Assembly: GCA_017311315.1 (NCBI GenBank)
Contig: CM029626.1
Span: forward strand, 9,743,643-9,807,642
Direction: 5' to 3'
Origin: Dendrocalamus latiflorus
Lineage: Eukaryota; Streptophyta; Magnoliopsida; Poales; Poaceae
Length of the DNA stretch: 64,000 nucleotides
In this document: positions 12,509 to 24,412 of the stretch, piece after piece
Layout: each line of letters begins with the position of its first letter
How positions within the stretch are numbered: the first letter of the stretch is position 1
Notes under the pieces: generated by a model
What the model was told of the DNA's origin: nothing
Databases searched by the model: none
The model's input: only the letters and a program-made list of their open reading frames with translations
Made by a program: the position numbers and the translations under genes

Positions 12509-13739
12509 TGTGTTCTGTATTCTTCCGTGGGGTGGTATACCATACGGTACAATGATTCGTATATACTCGTATATGTACGTGTCGGTGGGGCCACTTCTGC
12601 ATCACGTCGGAGTTTGTACCAAAAAATGTTTCTTTTGCTCAAAACGATGGCACATTGCTTTCAGACACATGAGGTGAAAGTATGAAATCTAAGCTGCTCA
12701 CGGCACGCCATTCCATCCCGACGTCAGAATTCTTTAGAACTCAAGCTCAAGTGAATCGAACCCCTTTCTGTTCGAACATCAGATGTGTAGTTTAGTCGAT
12801 GAATTCGACGTATCTGCCTTAATTCATTTTCATTGCAGTCGGTAGTGAAGTCAGAGTGGACACTCAATTTTACCTTGTCATTATTTCCCAGAGAATAAGC
12901 CAACACATCAGAATTTCTCACCTTTCAACTAGTCATTCAAAAAGTAGACGTCGCTCTTCGAATTTGTTCCGACTTAGGCAGAATAATAGGACCTTGCCTT
13001 TCTGTTTTTGGTTTTTACTTCTTTTAAAAGTTAAAATAAACAATATGACTTTTTAAAACAGATTCTTTAAGTTTTTTGAGCTTAAAACCGTATATGCTAT
13101 TTACGTCAGCGTCTCCGCCATCAGTTGTTGTCTAAAAAACACAAACAAAAGTCATCAACTACAGCCTAAAACTATTAGTCGTAGCCTAAAGAAACAGGGC
13201 CAATGTTTGATGAACTCACATAAGTCCCCAAATTAGACTACCAAATTCCATATAGTATCTTTGAGGAGTTTTTTTTTGCCACTACAGCTCTTATTTTCAT
13301 ACAGAGTTCATTTTCTCAATATGAAAACAGAAAATGTACTTTTTAAGACTAGAAAATGCATTGTTAGATACAAGATATGCCTCTCATCTCTCCTAACTAA
13401 ACTTGGTAGGTGGTGGATATTTTTAGTTAAATATTAGATTTTCAATACTAAAACTTGGAATCTATTATATTATTAAAGCAAAAGTAAAACGAGTCATAAC
13501 GTTCGCTCTTGATGGATAGAAATTCCCACATTACTTGTACGAAAAAAGAAAATAAGATTAACACCGTTGACCATGGTGGGTCCATATTATAATGGTCTAG
13601 ATTTAAAAACAGAGTCCACGTCAAGTAAAATCCAAAAAATAACCGAAATTCAAAATAAAATAAAATAAAAATAGCAATTTGAGTTCCATACAAATGCTAA
13701 GTAAAATCCCAAAATAAAAAACTCAAAATAAAAATTAAT
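12509..13739. other. Intergenic, no gene recognised
   Basis: AT-rich sequence with short, unrelated open frames on both strands. The stretch from 13020 to 13200 has words seen in the MITE family found near 28 and 60 kb (AAAACCGTATATGC and GCCTAAA-type phrases). Otherwise I see nothing assignable. Confidence 0.35.
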
Positions 13740-14325
13740 AAAAAAAACTAGCGTAGTGTAAACGGTGGTACTGCCGCTTTCCAGAAGTTTTGTCAAAACG
13801 AGCGGTACGTTTTTTTTCCAGAGAACACCTTGGAATCACTTTGTCTCTCTGAAAAATGGAAGTACCAGAGTTTCAATGGCGGAACTACCGCAGAGCGGTA
13901 GTACCACAACCCTTGAACGGTACTGCAGACCACGAAAGCTCCGAAAATCCGGGCGATACGTTTTTTCCAGAGAGCGCCAACTTTTGGCCTCAAAGTAAAC
14001 GGAAGTACCACGCTAAAATTTTAGAACTTCTGAATATTGGGACTACCACAATTACAACGGTGGTAGTACTACACCGACTTTCAACGATTAGTTCAGAAGT
14101 TTTGAAATAGCCGTTACTGTTGTGTCAGAACAGGTACAGTAGTACCGGCCGATGAACGGCGGTACTTCCGCTCGCCTTGATTTTTTGAGGGATTGCCCTG
14201 TAATAGCTAGTTTTGGTTAGTGGATGTATAAATACTCCCCCACCTGCTCAAGGATAGAAGTAAGAGACTCTATTAAGCATTCTTTGAGTATTGAGCATTC
14301 CTTCCACACCTCAACTGCGGGGAGA
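13740..14325 (+). other. Probable copia retrotransposon remnant with repeated GGTAGTACC-type words
   Basis: The words GGTGGTACTGCCG, GCGGTAGTACCAC, GGTGGTAGTACTAC, AGTAGTACCGG and GGCGGTACTTCCG recur on both strands between 13765 and 14170. A TATA-like TGTATAAATACTCC lies at 14225-14238. The segment ends in a purine-rich GCGGGGAGA directly before an LTR start, as a polypurine tract would. It is probably the 3' end of the internal region of a decayed element. Confidence 0.4.
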
Positions 14326-14590
14326 TGTTAGAATACAATATATGGTAGGATAGAGTCTATTGGGATTACAATCCTTTGTACCATCTTGCCCCCCAAGTCT
14401 TGTACCTCTATGTATACCGTCCAAGAGGCTCAATGCAATATATTTAATTCCACCCAACTCTGTCTTCCTTCAGTTAAGTCTTACGAGAAGATGCGTGTAC
14501 TTTGTGTCATACATATGCATTCCTATATCAAACAGTATATGCAACTTAAGATATATCGATTTTTGCTATCGGAGTTTTGAGCCAACGACG
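14326..14590 (+). mobile_element. Ty1/copia LTR fragment
   Basis: Starts TGTTAGAATACAATATATGG right after a polypurine tract (GCGGGGAGA, 14316-14325). It continues with phrases typical of grass copia LTRs (GATTACAATCCTTTGTACC, AGGCTCAATGCAATATA). The 3' boundary is unclear and was placed by eye. No internal domain or second LTR is visible, so this is a truncated element. Confidence 0.5.
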
Positions 14591-14728
14591 TACTAGAGCT
14601 AACAAGCTAGACTATTAAAAGTAAGCTCGATTAGAATGGAAATAAAGCACCCGATACGGCCAAGCAGAACTGCCCATGTCATGTGATCATGTCATATGGT
14701 AACTCCCACTCTCATGGCTCGTCGCCGG

Positions 14729-15290
14729 TTAGAGCAAGGCTAATGGATACGCCCGCTCGCCGGTTGCAAGAAGCGTCATGTCACCCGAGCTGCCCAGCCG
14801 TAGTGGCGGATGTTACACGCGACGGCGAAGGAACAACGAAGTAAACAAGATCAATCGCAGAGAGACACGAGATTTAACGTGGAAAACCCTCCCAATGCGA
14901 GAGGGAAAAAACCACGGGCGTCAGCCAGCAACAATCTTCACTATATCGGGGTGAGGTTACAACGCCGGGGATTACAACTCTAATCTCATATCCCAAACGG
15001 CGGCTTACAGGAAATATATATAACAGGGCGACGGGCCTCCGCTACGCTCCGTCCAGAAGCTGGCCTTATTGATGTGTAAAATTTGGATCACAAATCAACA
15101 GCGGACCCCACCAATATTTAATCCTTAGCTGCTACATGGAAGAATGGGATTGAGGGAAGAGTAGCCACAGTACATTTCGCCCGCTTTTTGCCGGCGTCTC
15201 AGACGTCGCCCGCTTTCTTCTCTCTCCTACTTTCTCGCTCTCCCACGTCAGATTTCGCCGGCTCTTCGCCGCTTATAATACTTGCTCTTA
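14729..15290. mobile_element. Possible MITE with GAGCAAG termini
   Basis: The left end reads TTAGAGCAAGGCTAATGG and the right end reads TATAATACTTGCTCTTA, its short inverted counterpart. This end type is the same as in the clearer element at 61739-61986. The interior includes a GC-rich patch and LTR-like phrases near 14870-14920, so a second insertion may be nested inside. No coding signal is seen. Confidence 0.35.
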
Positions 15291-16787
15291 GGTAACAGGA
15301 ACCGGACCTAGCTCTCCACCCGTCGCCGGTCGGTCCACCGCTCACGTGGCGCGCTGTCACTGGGCCATCGTTCGAAAGGGCCAGTATCTTGGTTGTTGGT
15401 GAGCTTCAGTCAGATCTTTTCAGGTCGGTAGACAGAAGGGCAGGAAGCCTTTTCTCGTTGCTCTTTTCTGCCTCTACCCATATGCTCCTTTCCTTGCTTG
15501 TCCTCTTGCCTATGGATCCATATGCCGGAGTCTCACCACCCATTCATGGCGGCACAACAGGGGGTCAGAGTTTCAGCATTTGCAGACCTACTCGATCTCC
15601 AAGATTGACACATAGTACTACTAGAGAGTCCTCTTCATAACGAGTTAGTTAGGAATACTACAATTTGCATTTGTTGCCACATTACTTGGGTTAAAAACTT
15701 TTAGGAAAAAAAATGGTCTATGTCACTGACATCATTGCTTTTTGTCTTACTGGTTTTATGCCATCAGAATTATATATATTTCTGAAAATGCCACTAAATA
15801 GTCCACTTTTCTCAAAATGTCAGAACTGCCATTACCATTTTATTCTCCCCCTTCCCTCTGGTGTTCTCTCATGACCTATCTCTATATTTTTCTTTCATTT
15901 CTAGGTGTTTTGAAATGCTGGTACGTGAAACGAGTAAAATGGCAATTGGATATAAATGTTGTGAGTTGGAAAGGGCACAGGAGTCATTTTAGCTTCGTCA
16001 AAGGGTTTCGACGTTGCTAGAGTGGCATTTCCCAAAGAAGTTTACAAGTTCCATGGCACAACCAATAAGTCAAAAAGCAAAAACAAAACCAAAAAAATTA
16101 CAAAACATCTGTGACATGGACATGATTTTCTCAAACTTTTAAGACCGATCAAGTTTTGTTCGAAGCAAACAACACTATAGGCTTCTATGAATTTGTAATA
16201 GTGAACTTCCTTTGTAGTCCCATACCGATCAAGTATCACTTTTATGATTACTGGAGTATTTTGTGCAAAAATACTCCCATATATACACGCTTGAGCTCCA
16301 TTATTTTACTTTTCTGAGGGGAACTTGAGCTCCATTGCTACTTTATTAGTCATCAACATGATTATACTATGCAAAAGTAATCGAGTAGATACACAGGAAG
16401 TCTGATGCTTGCTTGTGCCTAGTTCAGAAAGTAACAGAGCGGAAGTAGATCGATATCACCTGCATGTGACCTGTGAGAGATCGGGACGCATCGTTACAAA
16501 GGCAGTAAGGTGGTGTTTGGTTCGGCGAGTTTGCTCTGTATTCCGATTACAATGGTATTAGAATCCATTACATGGTGTTTCGTTCGGGTGGGCGGCAATC
16601 TGATACCGTGGTATCCGAAACTGGCCAATACAAAGTCCATTCCGCACCAAATCGGGTGTATCGGGATACCTTACCCCGAATGCCGAATTCCCGATCCGTC
16701 CTCCCCATGTCGCCTGCTTCCTGCAGGCTGCAGGAGCCTGTACAATCACATCTTCCTCCTTCCCGTTGACGAAGCCCTCGCAATTGC

Positions 16788-16788
<1 letters not shown>
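15291..16788. other. Intergenic, no gene recognised
   Basis: Mixed sequence with short open frames that carry no domain. From 16500 to 16720 it is GC-richer and has the phrase GGTGGTGTTTGGTTCGG, common at one end of grass hAT-type MITEs, but I could not find the partner end. Confidence 0.3.

Positions 16789-16849
<61 letters not shown>
16789..16849. repeat. (TC)n microsatellite
   Basis: About 61 bp of nearly pure TC dinucleotide with one TTT interruption at 16805. It produces Ser-Leu and Arg-Glu open frames that are not genes. Confidence 0.97.
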
Positions 16850-16852
<3 letters not shown>

Positions 16853-16979
16853 CATCCACCTCCAAATTTTGACAAATCGTTTAACCGATTCGGAGTTTGA
16901 TGCTTCCAGTGGAATGTTGCTGCCGGCCTAGCTACGGACGTTCACCAGGATGCAGCTGATCGGTGCATTTCCCCCCGAC

Positions 16980-17180
16980 TTGATCGGTGTATTGTTCTTT
17001 TCATTTGCATGTTGGATTCACACTGAAGTAACCGGAATTTTGTGCCCTTTCTTTGTCTTGTGTATGTAAAAATTTGTGATTTGACCAGTCCTTCACAGAG
17101 ATTGGATTATTCTTTTCATCTGCATGTTGGATTAGCAAAAACAAACTGAAATTTTGTGCAATTTTTTTTGTCTTGCACAC
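16980..17180. repeat. Direct repeat of about 85 bp, two copies
   Basis: Copy one (about 16980-17066) and copy two (about 17098-17180) share TCTTTTCATNTGCATGTTGG, then AACYGRAATTTTGTGC and TTTGTCTTG at equal spacing. It is a small local duplication just before the GC-rich block. Confidence 0.7.
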
Positions 17181-18991
17181 ACACTTCCAGGCCGACCGAA
17201 GCAAACTGCACACGTAGGCGTGCACCACGCCACTGCTCCGCTGTCAGCACGCTACGGCCAACCGCGCTACTCCGCCCGTGGTTTCGCGCTCCGCCCCTGG
17301 TTTCCCCGTCACCTCTGCGCTGCCCCATACCGCCGGACGCACGCAGCCATGCCGGCAGTACTCGCAGCCCATGCCCTGCACGCGTCACCCTGCTACGGCC
17401 GTCGCTTCACCATGTCGTGCACTGCTCCCGGGTCTCCGGCAACAGCACCGCTACAGGGACCCCTTTCCATGGTTATAAGAACCCTGCCGCCCCATTGCTT
17501 CCCCTGGCTCCTTCCTTTCTCCTCTGTTTACTCCCGCGCCAGCCCAAAGCCCCGGCCGCCGTCGCTTCACGCCGTCCCAGCTGCTCCGCGATGCCATCAC
17601 ACAAGTGATCGCGTCACATTGTGTTTATACCTTCCAGCTGCCTCCTCTCCGAGTTAATCGGACTCTCTATCACAAGAGCTCGCCGTCGCTGCCTCTTCCC
17701 CAAAACCGGCCGTCGCCGCCCTTACCGCTGCCAACACCTCCCCGGTGGACCTCCCTCCAATTCCTCGCTGTGGAAGCATCTTCTCGACGCCCCGAAGCCT
17801 TCCCCGCCGCCAGCCGGAGCTACGGCCCGCCCCAGCTCACTGGCGCCGTGCGCTCGCCTACGCCGCCGTAGGTCTCCATCGCCGGCCTGCCTCGGCCTCC
17901 CTCCGGTCGAACCAACCGCTCCGGTAAGTTCCTTGTGCCCTACTCGTGCTCGTGCTCACCTTAATCCGCTCCTCTCTCCCTCCGGCCACCGGCGCCCCAA
18001 CCGGCTCCCCGTCCCGGCCGCCTTCCATCGCCGCCGGCTTGCCTTGGCGCCTCCCCTGCCGAAGCCACCGCCTCCTGGAGCCTCCTCATCGTCTCGGAAG
18101 CCCGTTTTTTCGATCACCGCCGCCTCCCCGGCCGCTTCTCGCCGGCGTCATCGCCGCCCAGCCCCGGCGCCCCCCTCCTCTGTTTCAGCCCCCTGCTCTG
18201 CTCTCTCTACCGACCGGCTCCTTATTCCCTCTATCTCACTCTGTATGACCTGTGGGCCCAGCAAGAGAGCGGCCTAGCTCATGTATATCACTGGCATCCC
18301 AATCTTTGAACATGAGATGTGACTAACAATGGGAACTAGAATCTACTGGTAGGATTAAACTAAAAGGGTTATGAAAGTAAATTAACAATTTAACTCTAGT
18401 TAATTACATGCAAATAGGGGGTAATGAACTAATCCTCATATAGGATTGATAAAGCAAGATCATGTCATGAATATCCCCCATATGACAAGTAATCGACATG
18501 GATTCAATGGGTATTGGTGTTAAAAATCAAATATGTGAGAATAATTAAAAGATCATCTTTTATAACTCAAAGATACAAAAAGGTAATCCTAAATAATTAA
18601 AAATGCATGTATGAAGCCTTAGAAATATAATTTAAATCTTTTCAAACTTTACTCTAGAAACTCGAATAATAACCTTGAGCCTATATCGGGTGGTTTAGAT
18701 ACTATCTTTTTTCAGGCGATCTAAACCTATTTACACGAACTAAGCAAATAGATTTGACAAGGTTTTGCCACATAAAATATTGACCAGGGGATGCTCATCT
18801 CTAAAATCATGTCATCCCTCTTATTAGTGCATAAAGTAGTCCTTGCCTCACACCCAAATCCCCAATCATTATCTCGGAATTTAACTTTAATGATTGAAAT
18901 TAAATAATAATAATAAAAGGAATAGCTTTATTAAGAAGATCCCTATAAAGTAATAGCATCTCTTTTAGTAAAACATAATCGTTGGCCATAT
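17150..18991 (+). mobile_element. Gypsy LTR relic, 5' portion (GC-rich block plus AT-rich tail)
   Basis: A C-rich block (17170-18280) has a TATA-like GGTTATAAGAACC at 17470 and long proline/arginine-rich open frames in several plus frames. It is followed by AT-rich sequence to 18991. The order matches the young LTR of this window read in the other orientation. The continuation lies beyond the CACTA insertion at 25418-27801. No true LTR start (TGTAACA) was found near 16.5-17.2 kb, so the 5' end is probably lost. Confidence 0.4.
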
Positions 18992-19872
18992 CACTACAAG
19001 AAATGTGTCATTTATTGACATTTTATTTTTGTCATAATATATGGAATTTATGTCACAATTCAAGATTTGTGACATTCGGTTGACGAAAATCCTAATGTCA
19101 AAAAACACGCGTCACAAATTTATTATGTGACGTCTGTATAGTTCATGTCACAAATCTATGACATTGGCTTTTAGTGTCACAGAGGTTTATGACATTCATT
19201 TGTTGTCACAAAATCCTAGGCCTTGCCACATGGGCAAATGCCACATAAGATCAAAAACTGATGTGGCGCTGACATGGCAGAATATAAAAATGTCATAAAA
19301 TGAATTTTGGCCTGTTAAAGCCCACGTAGCAGGCAGCCTCTTCATGGGTCACAACCATTATTTGGGTTGTTTCTTCCTGGCCCATTATTTGGTTTTAGAT
19401 TTTTTTTGGCCCATACAATTTTTTTATGATTGCAGCCCATACAGTTTTTTTCAGCCTGCACAATTCAACCCATATATTTTTTTCAGCACACACAATTCAG
19501 CCCATATAATTTCTTTCATCCCATACAAAAATCAGATTCAAATCAACCAACAGCATATGGAAATATGATTGCATATCATAACCAGTCCACAAGTGTTAAA
19601 TTAACTATCAAATATCATTACATCCATCACCCAATTCAGCACACATCTAGACCAAGTCTCAAAGTCTCAAATTTCAGGTTGCTGTTGGAGCTTGCCAAAT
19701 TCACCACACATGGCATCTACAACTTCAATCACAGATGACCATATCAAAAAAGCATCTACATCCACACTAGGTTTCTGTTGGAAGTTAAAGTCGATCACCA
19801 AAATAGCATCCACAGCCTCACAGTCACAGATGTCACCAAAATATCATCTAGAGCCTAATTGAGTTTGAGAGC

Positions 19873-22800
19873 TTACTGCTGAGCATCAGGTGATGCATAC
19901 TTGCTGCCAAACAACGAACGAAGGAAGCCTTGGATCTCACTTCCTTGCTGCTTCAGCTTCTCAGTTTCTTCTTCATGCTTCTTTGCTGCATCTTTCTGAT
20001 CCTCTACTTGCTTCTACAGATTCTCCAACTGTGATCGAAGTTCTGATGCTCCTAACTTCTCAGCATGCAATTCACTCTCAAGCTCATGTACACGATCATT
20101 CATTGCAGCAGCTTTGGCATTTCTCTTCATTGCTGCGGACTGCATGCCAACATTGCGAAGAAAAGTTGATTTTGGCAGAACATGAGCTACAGCTTGAATA
20201 GGAGTCTTCGGATCATGCCCTTCTTGTGTTGGTTGAGCAACATATGCCTCCATTTGAGCCTAGCAGCAATAGCACAAAAAAATTCAGGTTTCTATCCCTA
20301 CTGTTGTTCATCATAGTACCAGGGAAGATAGGGAAAGGTACTCACAATGGCATCCTTCGCATTCTCACTATAACCTGACTTGCTGCTGCAGTGGGTGTCC
20401 TTGAAAAGATCAATCGCAGTTGGTGGCGCATCCTTATATTTGGTTTGCTTCTGAAATTACATACAAACAGAAAATTAAATAAATAAAAGCATGTGAAGAG
20501 TTATTTGCAATTGAATAACATTTTTGTACAGCAAAGTGGCAGCAAACAAATGCAAGACACCATATTCAGATTTTAGTACAGCAAAGTAGCAGCTAAAAAA
20601 TACAACTATTGAACAAGAAATGTGGCAGAGGATCAATGCAAAGACATACTTTGTTCTGCATTATTTCGTTTGGTATTACTTGCATCTTATTCACCTTGTA
20701 AAATCTCACATCCATAACTTTTGCAGATTTTCGGAAGAAATCTATTCTGGTATACTATTGTTTTTGGAACAAAAGCAGCATTAAGTCAAAAAGTAGTGGC
20801 TGATGAACTTCAAGTAATTGACCTAGAAGGGGCCATGTGCCTCGTTGTCCAGCAAACACATTACATGCCTAAGAAGTGGCGTGGTAAAGATAGCAGTGAA
20901 CTGGTGAGAAGTGAATCTGAAACACTATTTCAGGTAATTTAGTTTAGCTTTAGTGTCATTTTGTTTTAGAAAATAGATTTGAATGAGAGAATTGTATATG
21001 CTATATTTAACCAAGTAGCCGAGGTATTCAGATGTTCTGTATGCTGTACCATTTGGCTTTAGATTGTCACCATCATTCATTTTGTCGGCATCTATCACCT
21101 TTTGTTTTTGTGATTCCCCAAGTCACTGCATTATTGAAAAAACAAATTCTCGTTATGGCATTTAAACTTTTTTGATCATGAGACAGGTAAATTAAGAGGA
21201 TAATCCAAATGTAGAGAAATAATATTATATCATTTGCCTATATAATGCTTATGACAATGCTGATATTTTCTAGCTGTTTTCATCTCTTTCAGTAGTGCTG
21301 TAAAAAAAATGAAAAGTTAGTTTTGGGCGTGTAGATTAACAGGACTGCTAAGTGCTCTGCTGTCTAGAACTCTAGATATGTAACTTGCATTTAGATCTCG
21401 GTTGTTTTACTTATATGGCTTATGTTTAAGACCCAGGACATAATCGTATTGGCTATGTGGTTTGCTTTTTCAATTTTTGCTCTGAGAATTGATTTGATAA
21501 ATTGTGCATGCAGTATACCATAGTAATGCTATTAGAAGAGATGGCCTCCATTTTCATCACTCCTTACTTGCTCATTTTTGAGGTACCACGGGTAATGTTT
21601 TGAACTAACTCAACAAAAAGATTAAGGCACACCTTTAGTACTAGCAATAAACTCCAGTATCAACTAAAAATCACAAAAGTATCTAAAGATGCAGCGATTT
21701 TTCTTACCGTGACATAGCATTGAGAAACATAGCACCGAGATCCTGTCATCTGGTGGTACTGAACTAGCTCACGACTATCTTTGTTTTTCAGACATTTTTC
21801 CTATAGAAAGGCAAACATTAGTGGACAGATGATCCATTTTCTGTAAGGCGACATTTGTGATAGATATTAAGGAAGGATACCTTGTGCTTTGGGGTAGACC
21901 ACATGTCCACGAGTTGTTTCCACTGCATGTCAGTCATAGTGCTCAATGGTGAAGTTGTTCCCACTTGGTTTGCTGGTATGCCATTGAAGTATTGCTTCTT
22001 CAGCTTGTATCTCATCTGTCGCTGTCCTTTTTTGAGCAAATCAGAAAATGCATCTTTCATTGGCTCAGCATTTATGTCAATTCTGAATTGACTCTGGACA
22101 AAAGCATGAACATATTGTTAAACGGCATTCAAATGATGTTCTGGGAGTGTGCGGCAGCAGCGAGCAACAAGCAGTATAAACAACTGTCAACTCTAGATTA
22201 TGCACACTATATTAAGAAAGAATTTGAATATACAGATAGACCAAGTGTATGAGTGAAGATAGGTAACAGCAAGAACAAAGGTCACTATTAGTAATCCATA
22301 AACCTAATGAAGACAAAGGTTACTTACACCAAATTTTTCTTTGTAGTTCTGAACAACACCTAGGGCATCTTTCTCCTTATAATGCTTCCAGTGAGTGAAG
22401 ATTGGGACATGGTTCCGTAGAATAATACCAGCCTCTGATGCTAGTTTTGCAGCTTGCAAAGGCTCCTCTGGCCGCAGGTTTCCTTTAGCGATGTGCACTT
22501 GGATCTTGTCACTTAACCCTCTTGAAATCCTATCCAAATGTCTACCTACGTGTCTTTTGCTGATACATTGACCTATCATGGAATTCGGAAATCAATTAGA
22601 GAAAATCATAGACCCATTAATGCAAATATATAAATCGTTAATAGTGGAGAGGGGGTACAATCACTTGCCTTCAGTAGACAGTTCATTCTGGTTGTTGGAT
22701 TGGGTATTAGCATTGGCAGCCATCAACGTATCTTCTGTGGAACCGTCTTGTGGGTCTGTTGTTGGAACTTCATGAGCTGAGGATAGTTCCCTTGTCCTCT

Positions 22801-24018
22801 GCCTAGTAATTCTTGCTGGTTGGTCTTGCTCCTGAAGTGCCACTGCCATCACTCTCTTTGATGTTCTGGATCCTCCGACAGGGATGGAGATGTTCTGTGG
22901 CGAACTCTTGCTAACTTCAGGTTCCAAGTCCTGCATGGCCTCCTACATGATACAAGAAATTACAACAAAATGAATAATTCTGCATATTTAACACAAATGT
23001 GTGAGCTTTGCTCTTGTGTTGTTCATAATTGAAGCTGCCAGGTTGATACACAAATGAATGTTGATACAAAATGAATGTTGATATAATGTGCTGTTCAAAA
23101 TGAATGTTGGGTTTTCATGAAGGTACCTTATCAAATACTCCTTGTTCAACATCTTCATCATCTCCAGGTTGATACAATGAGCCAGAGTCTTCACGAGTAG
23201 CAACAATGGCCTTTGGTCTTGTGCTGTTCAGAATTGAAGCTGCTTGTTCTATTCCAAGACTGCGGAACACCCGACTGTTCCGCATCAAGTTTTCCATCTT
23301 CATCCTCTCATATTCAGTCATTGGAGCCTCGTACTCGCACGAGAAAATGAAGAAAAATAATGAGAAAATTATATGATCAATGCACTTAGAGGAACACAAC
23401 AGTACTGGATAAACAAATATCAGCTATGCAATACTGTACTGAGGAAACATTAACTGAAACATGGTTCATGATTAAAGACAAAGTTGAATTTTTACTAGGG
23501 CTTAAACACAGACCATGTAGGCAGTTTTCCTCAATCTCTAATTAGTAATTCATACAGACCAGCAACTTCCAAAAGTTTAGATATTGGCTTGTGTCAAATT
23601 CACAGCGTGAGATACAGAAAGAGATTCTATCGAGATCCAGATATAGCTACTAATATTCGGTGCTAATATTAAATTAGCAAGGAGGGCAGCTCAGGTCCTC
23701 GACTATAAAAATGAAAGAAATGACTAGAAAATTCATCACACAATTGCACATATCATGTAATCATGCCATATCTGGATCCATTTTCTACTACGCATCAACA
23801 TGCATGTTGCAGACCAGCTGTAGTCCTGCAGTCCAGGCGTAGATGAGGTCCAGACCAACTGTAATCACTAACCCTAAGCGAAATAGAGATTGCATACCAA
23901 ATCAAGAGATCCTGTTCCCCACCATATGGATTGCAAAGTAAGAGGGGGCAGTCGACAAGTTACCTTCTGGTTGACGCCTGGTTGAGGGCCGGTTCGCCCC
24001 TTTCCGATCAGGAGCCAT
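19873..24018 (-). pseudogene. Ptta/En/Spm TNPA-like protein (Transposase_24 family) with a premature stop
   Basis: Accessory protein of CACTA elements, expected to bind the subterminal repeats. Minus-strand exons that join in frame: B (about 23340-23127), C 22942-22669, D 22572-22328, E 22093-21881, F 21800-21708, G 20450-20346, H 20259 onward. Recognisable parts are the N-terminal segment MTEYERMKMENLMRNS, the central GRHLDRISRG and WKQLVDMW blocks and a C-terminal coiled coil. In exon H a TAG at 20016-20014 interrupts the coiled coil after ...LRSQLENL. The frame then stays open for 46 more codons to TAA at 19873, so this is likely a recent CAG-to-TAG change. Exon C ends with a GC donor. A possible first exon (24018-23964, MAPDRKGANRP) is out of phase with exon B, so the 5' structure is unresolved. 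Confidence 0.75.
20727..20933 (+). other. Orphan exon of unknown origin inside the CACTA
   Basis: A 207-nt (69-codon) open block on the strand opposite the CACTA gene. It is preceded by a pyrimidine-AG acceptor (TTTTGCAG) and followed by a donor (CAG|GTAATT). Its translation includes KVVADELQVIDLEGAMC and QQTHYMPKKW. It reads like a real protein rather than low complexity, but I do not recognise the family. It may be an exon of a captured host gene. No adjoining exon is evident. Confidence 0.5.
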
Positions 24019-24029
24019 CTTCACGAGTT

Positions 24030-24412
24030 CAGGAAGCCGGGGGTGGAGCGCGGAGGGTGTTGTCGGGGGCGGAGTGCGGAGGGCGTCGTCGGGGGTGTAG
24101 TGCGGAGGGCGTCGCCGGGGGCGGAGTGCGGAGGGCGTCGTTGGGGGCGGAGCGCGGAGGGCGTCGTCGGGGGCGGAGTGGAGGGCGGAGGGCGTCGTCA
24201 GGGGCGGAGCGGAGGGCGGATGGCGTCGTTGGGGGCGGAGCGCGGAGGGTGTCGTCGGGGGCGGAGTGCGGAGGGCGTCGTTGGGGGCGGAGCGCGGAGG
24301 GCGTCGCCGGGGGTGGAGCGGAGGGCGGAGGGCGTCGTCGGGGGCGGAGCGGAGGGCGGATGGCGTCGTTGGGGGCGGAGCGCGGAGGGCGTCGTCGGGG
24401 GCGGAGGGTGGC
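24030..24412. repeat. GC-rich minisatellite, unit about 24-27 bp
   Basis: About 14 copies of a unit like GGGGGCGGAGCGCGGAGGGC followed by GTCGTC, with 1-3 base variations and a few shortened copies. It has no stop codons in several frames, which creates long Arg/Gly- and Pro/Ala-rich open frames on both strands. It sits just upstream of the TNPA-like gene and may be its 5' UTR or promoter. Confidence 0.9.

Noticed and set aside
16510..16875. Open frames ending in Ser-Leu or Arg-Glu runs
   Set aside because: Caused by the (TC)n microsatellite.
17154..18277. 218-codon plus-strand open frame and neighbours in the C-rich block
   Set aside because: Several frames are open at once, composition is Pro/Arg/Ser only, and the block matches in position the GC-rich transcribed part of gypsy LTRs in this window.
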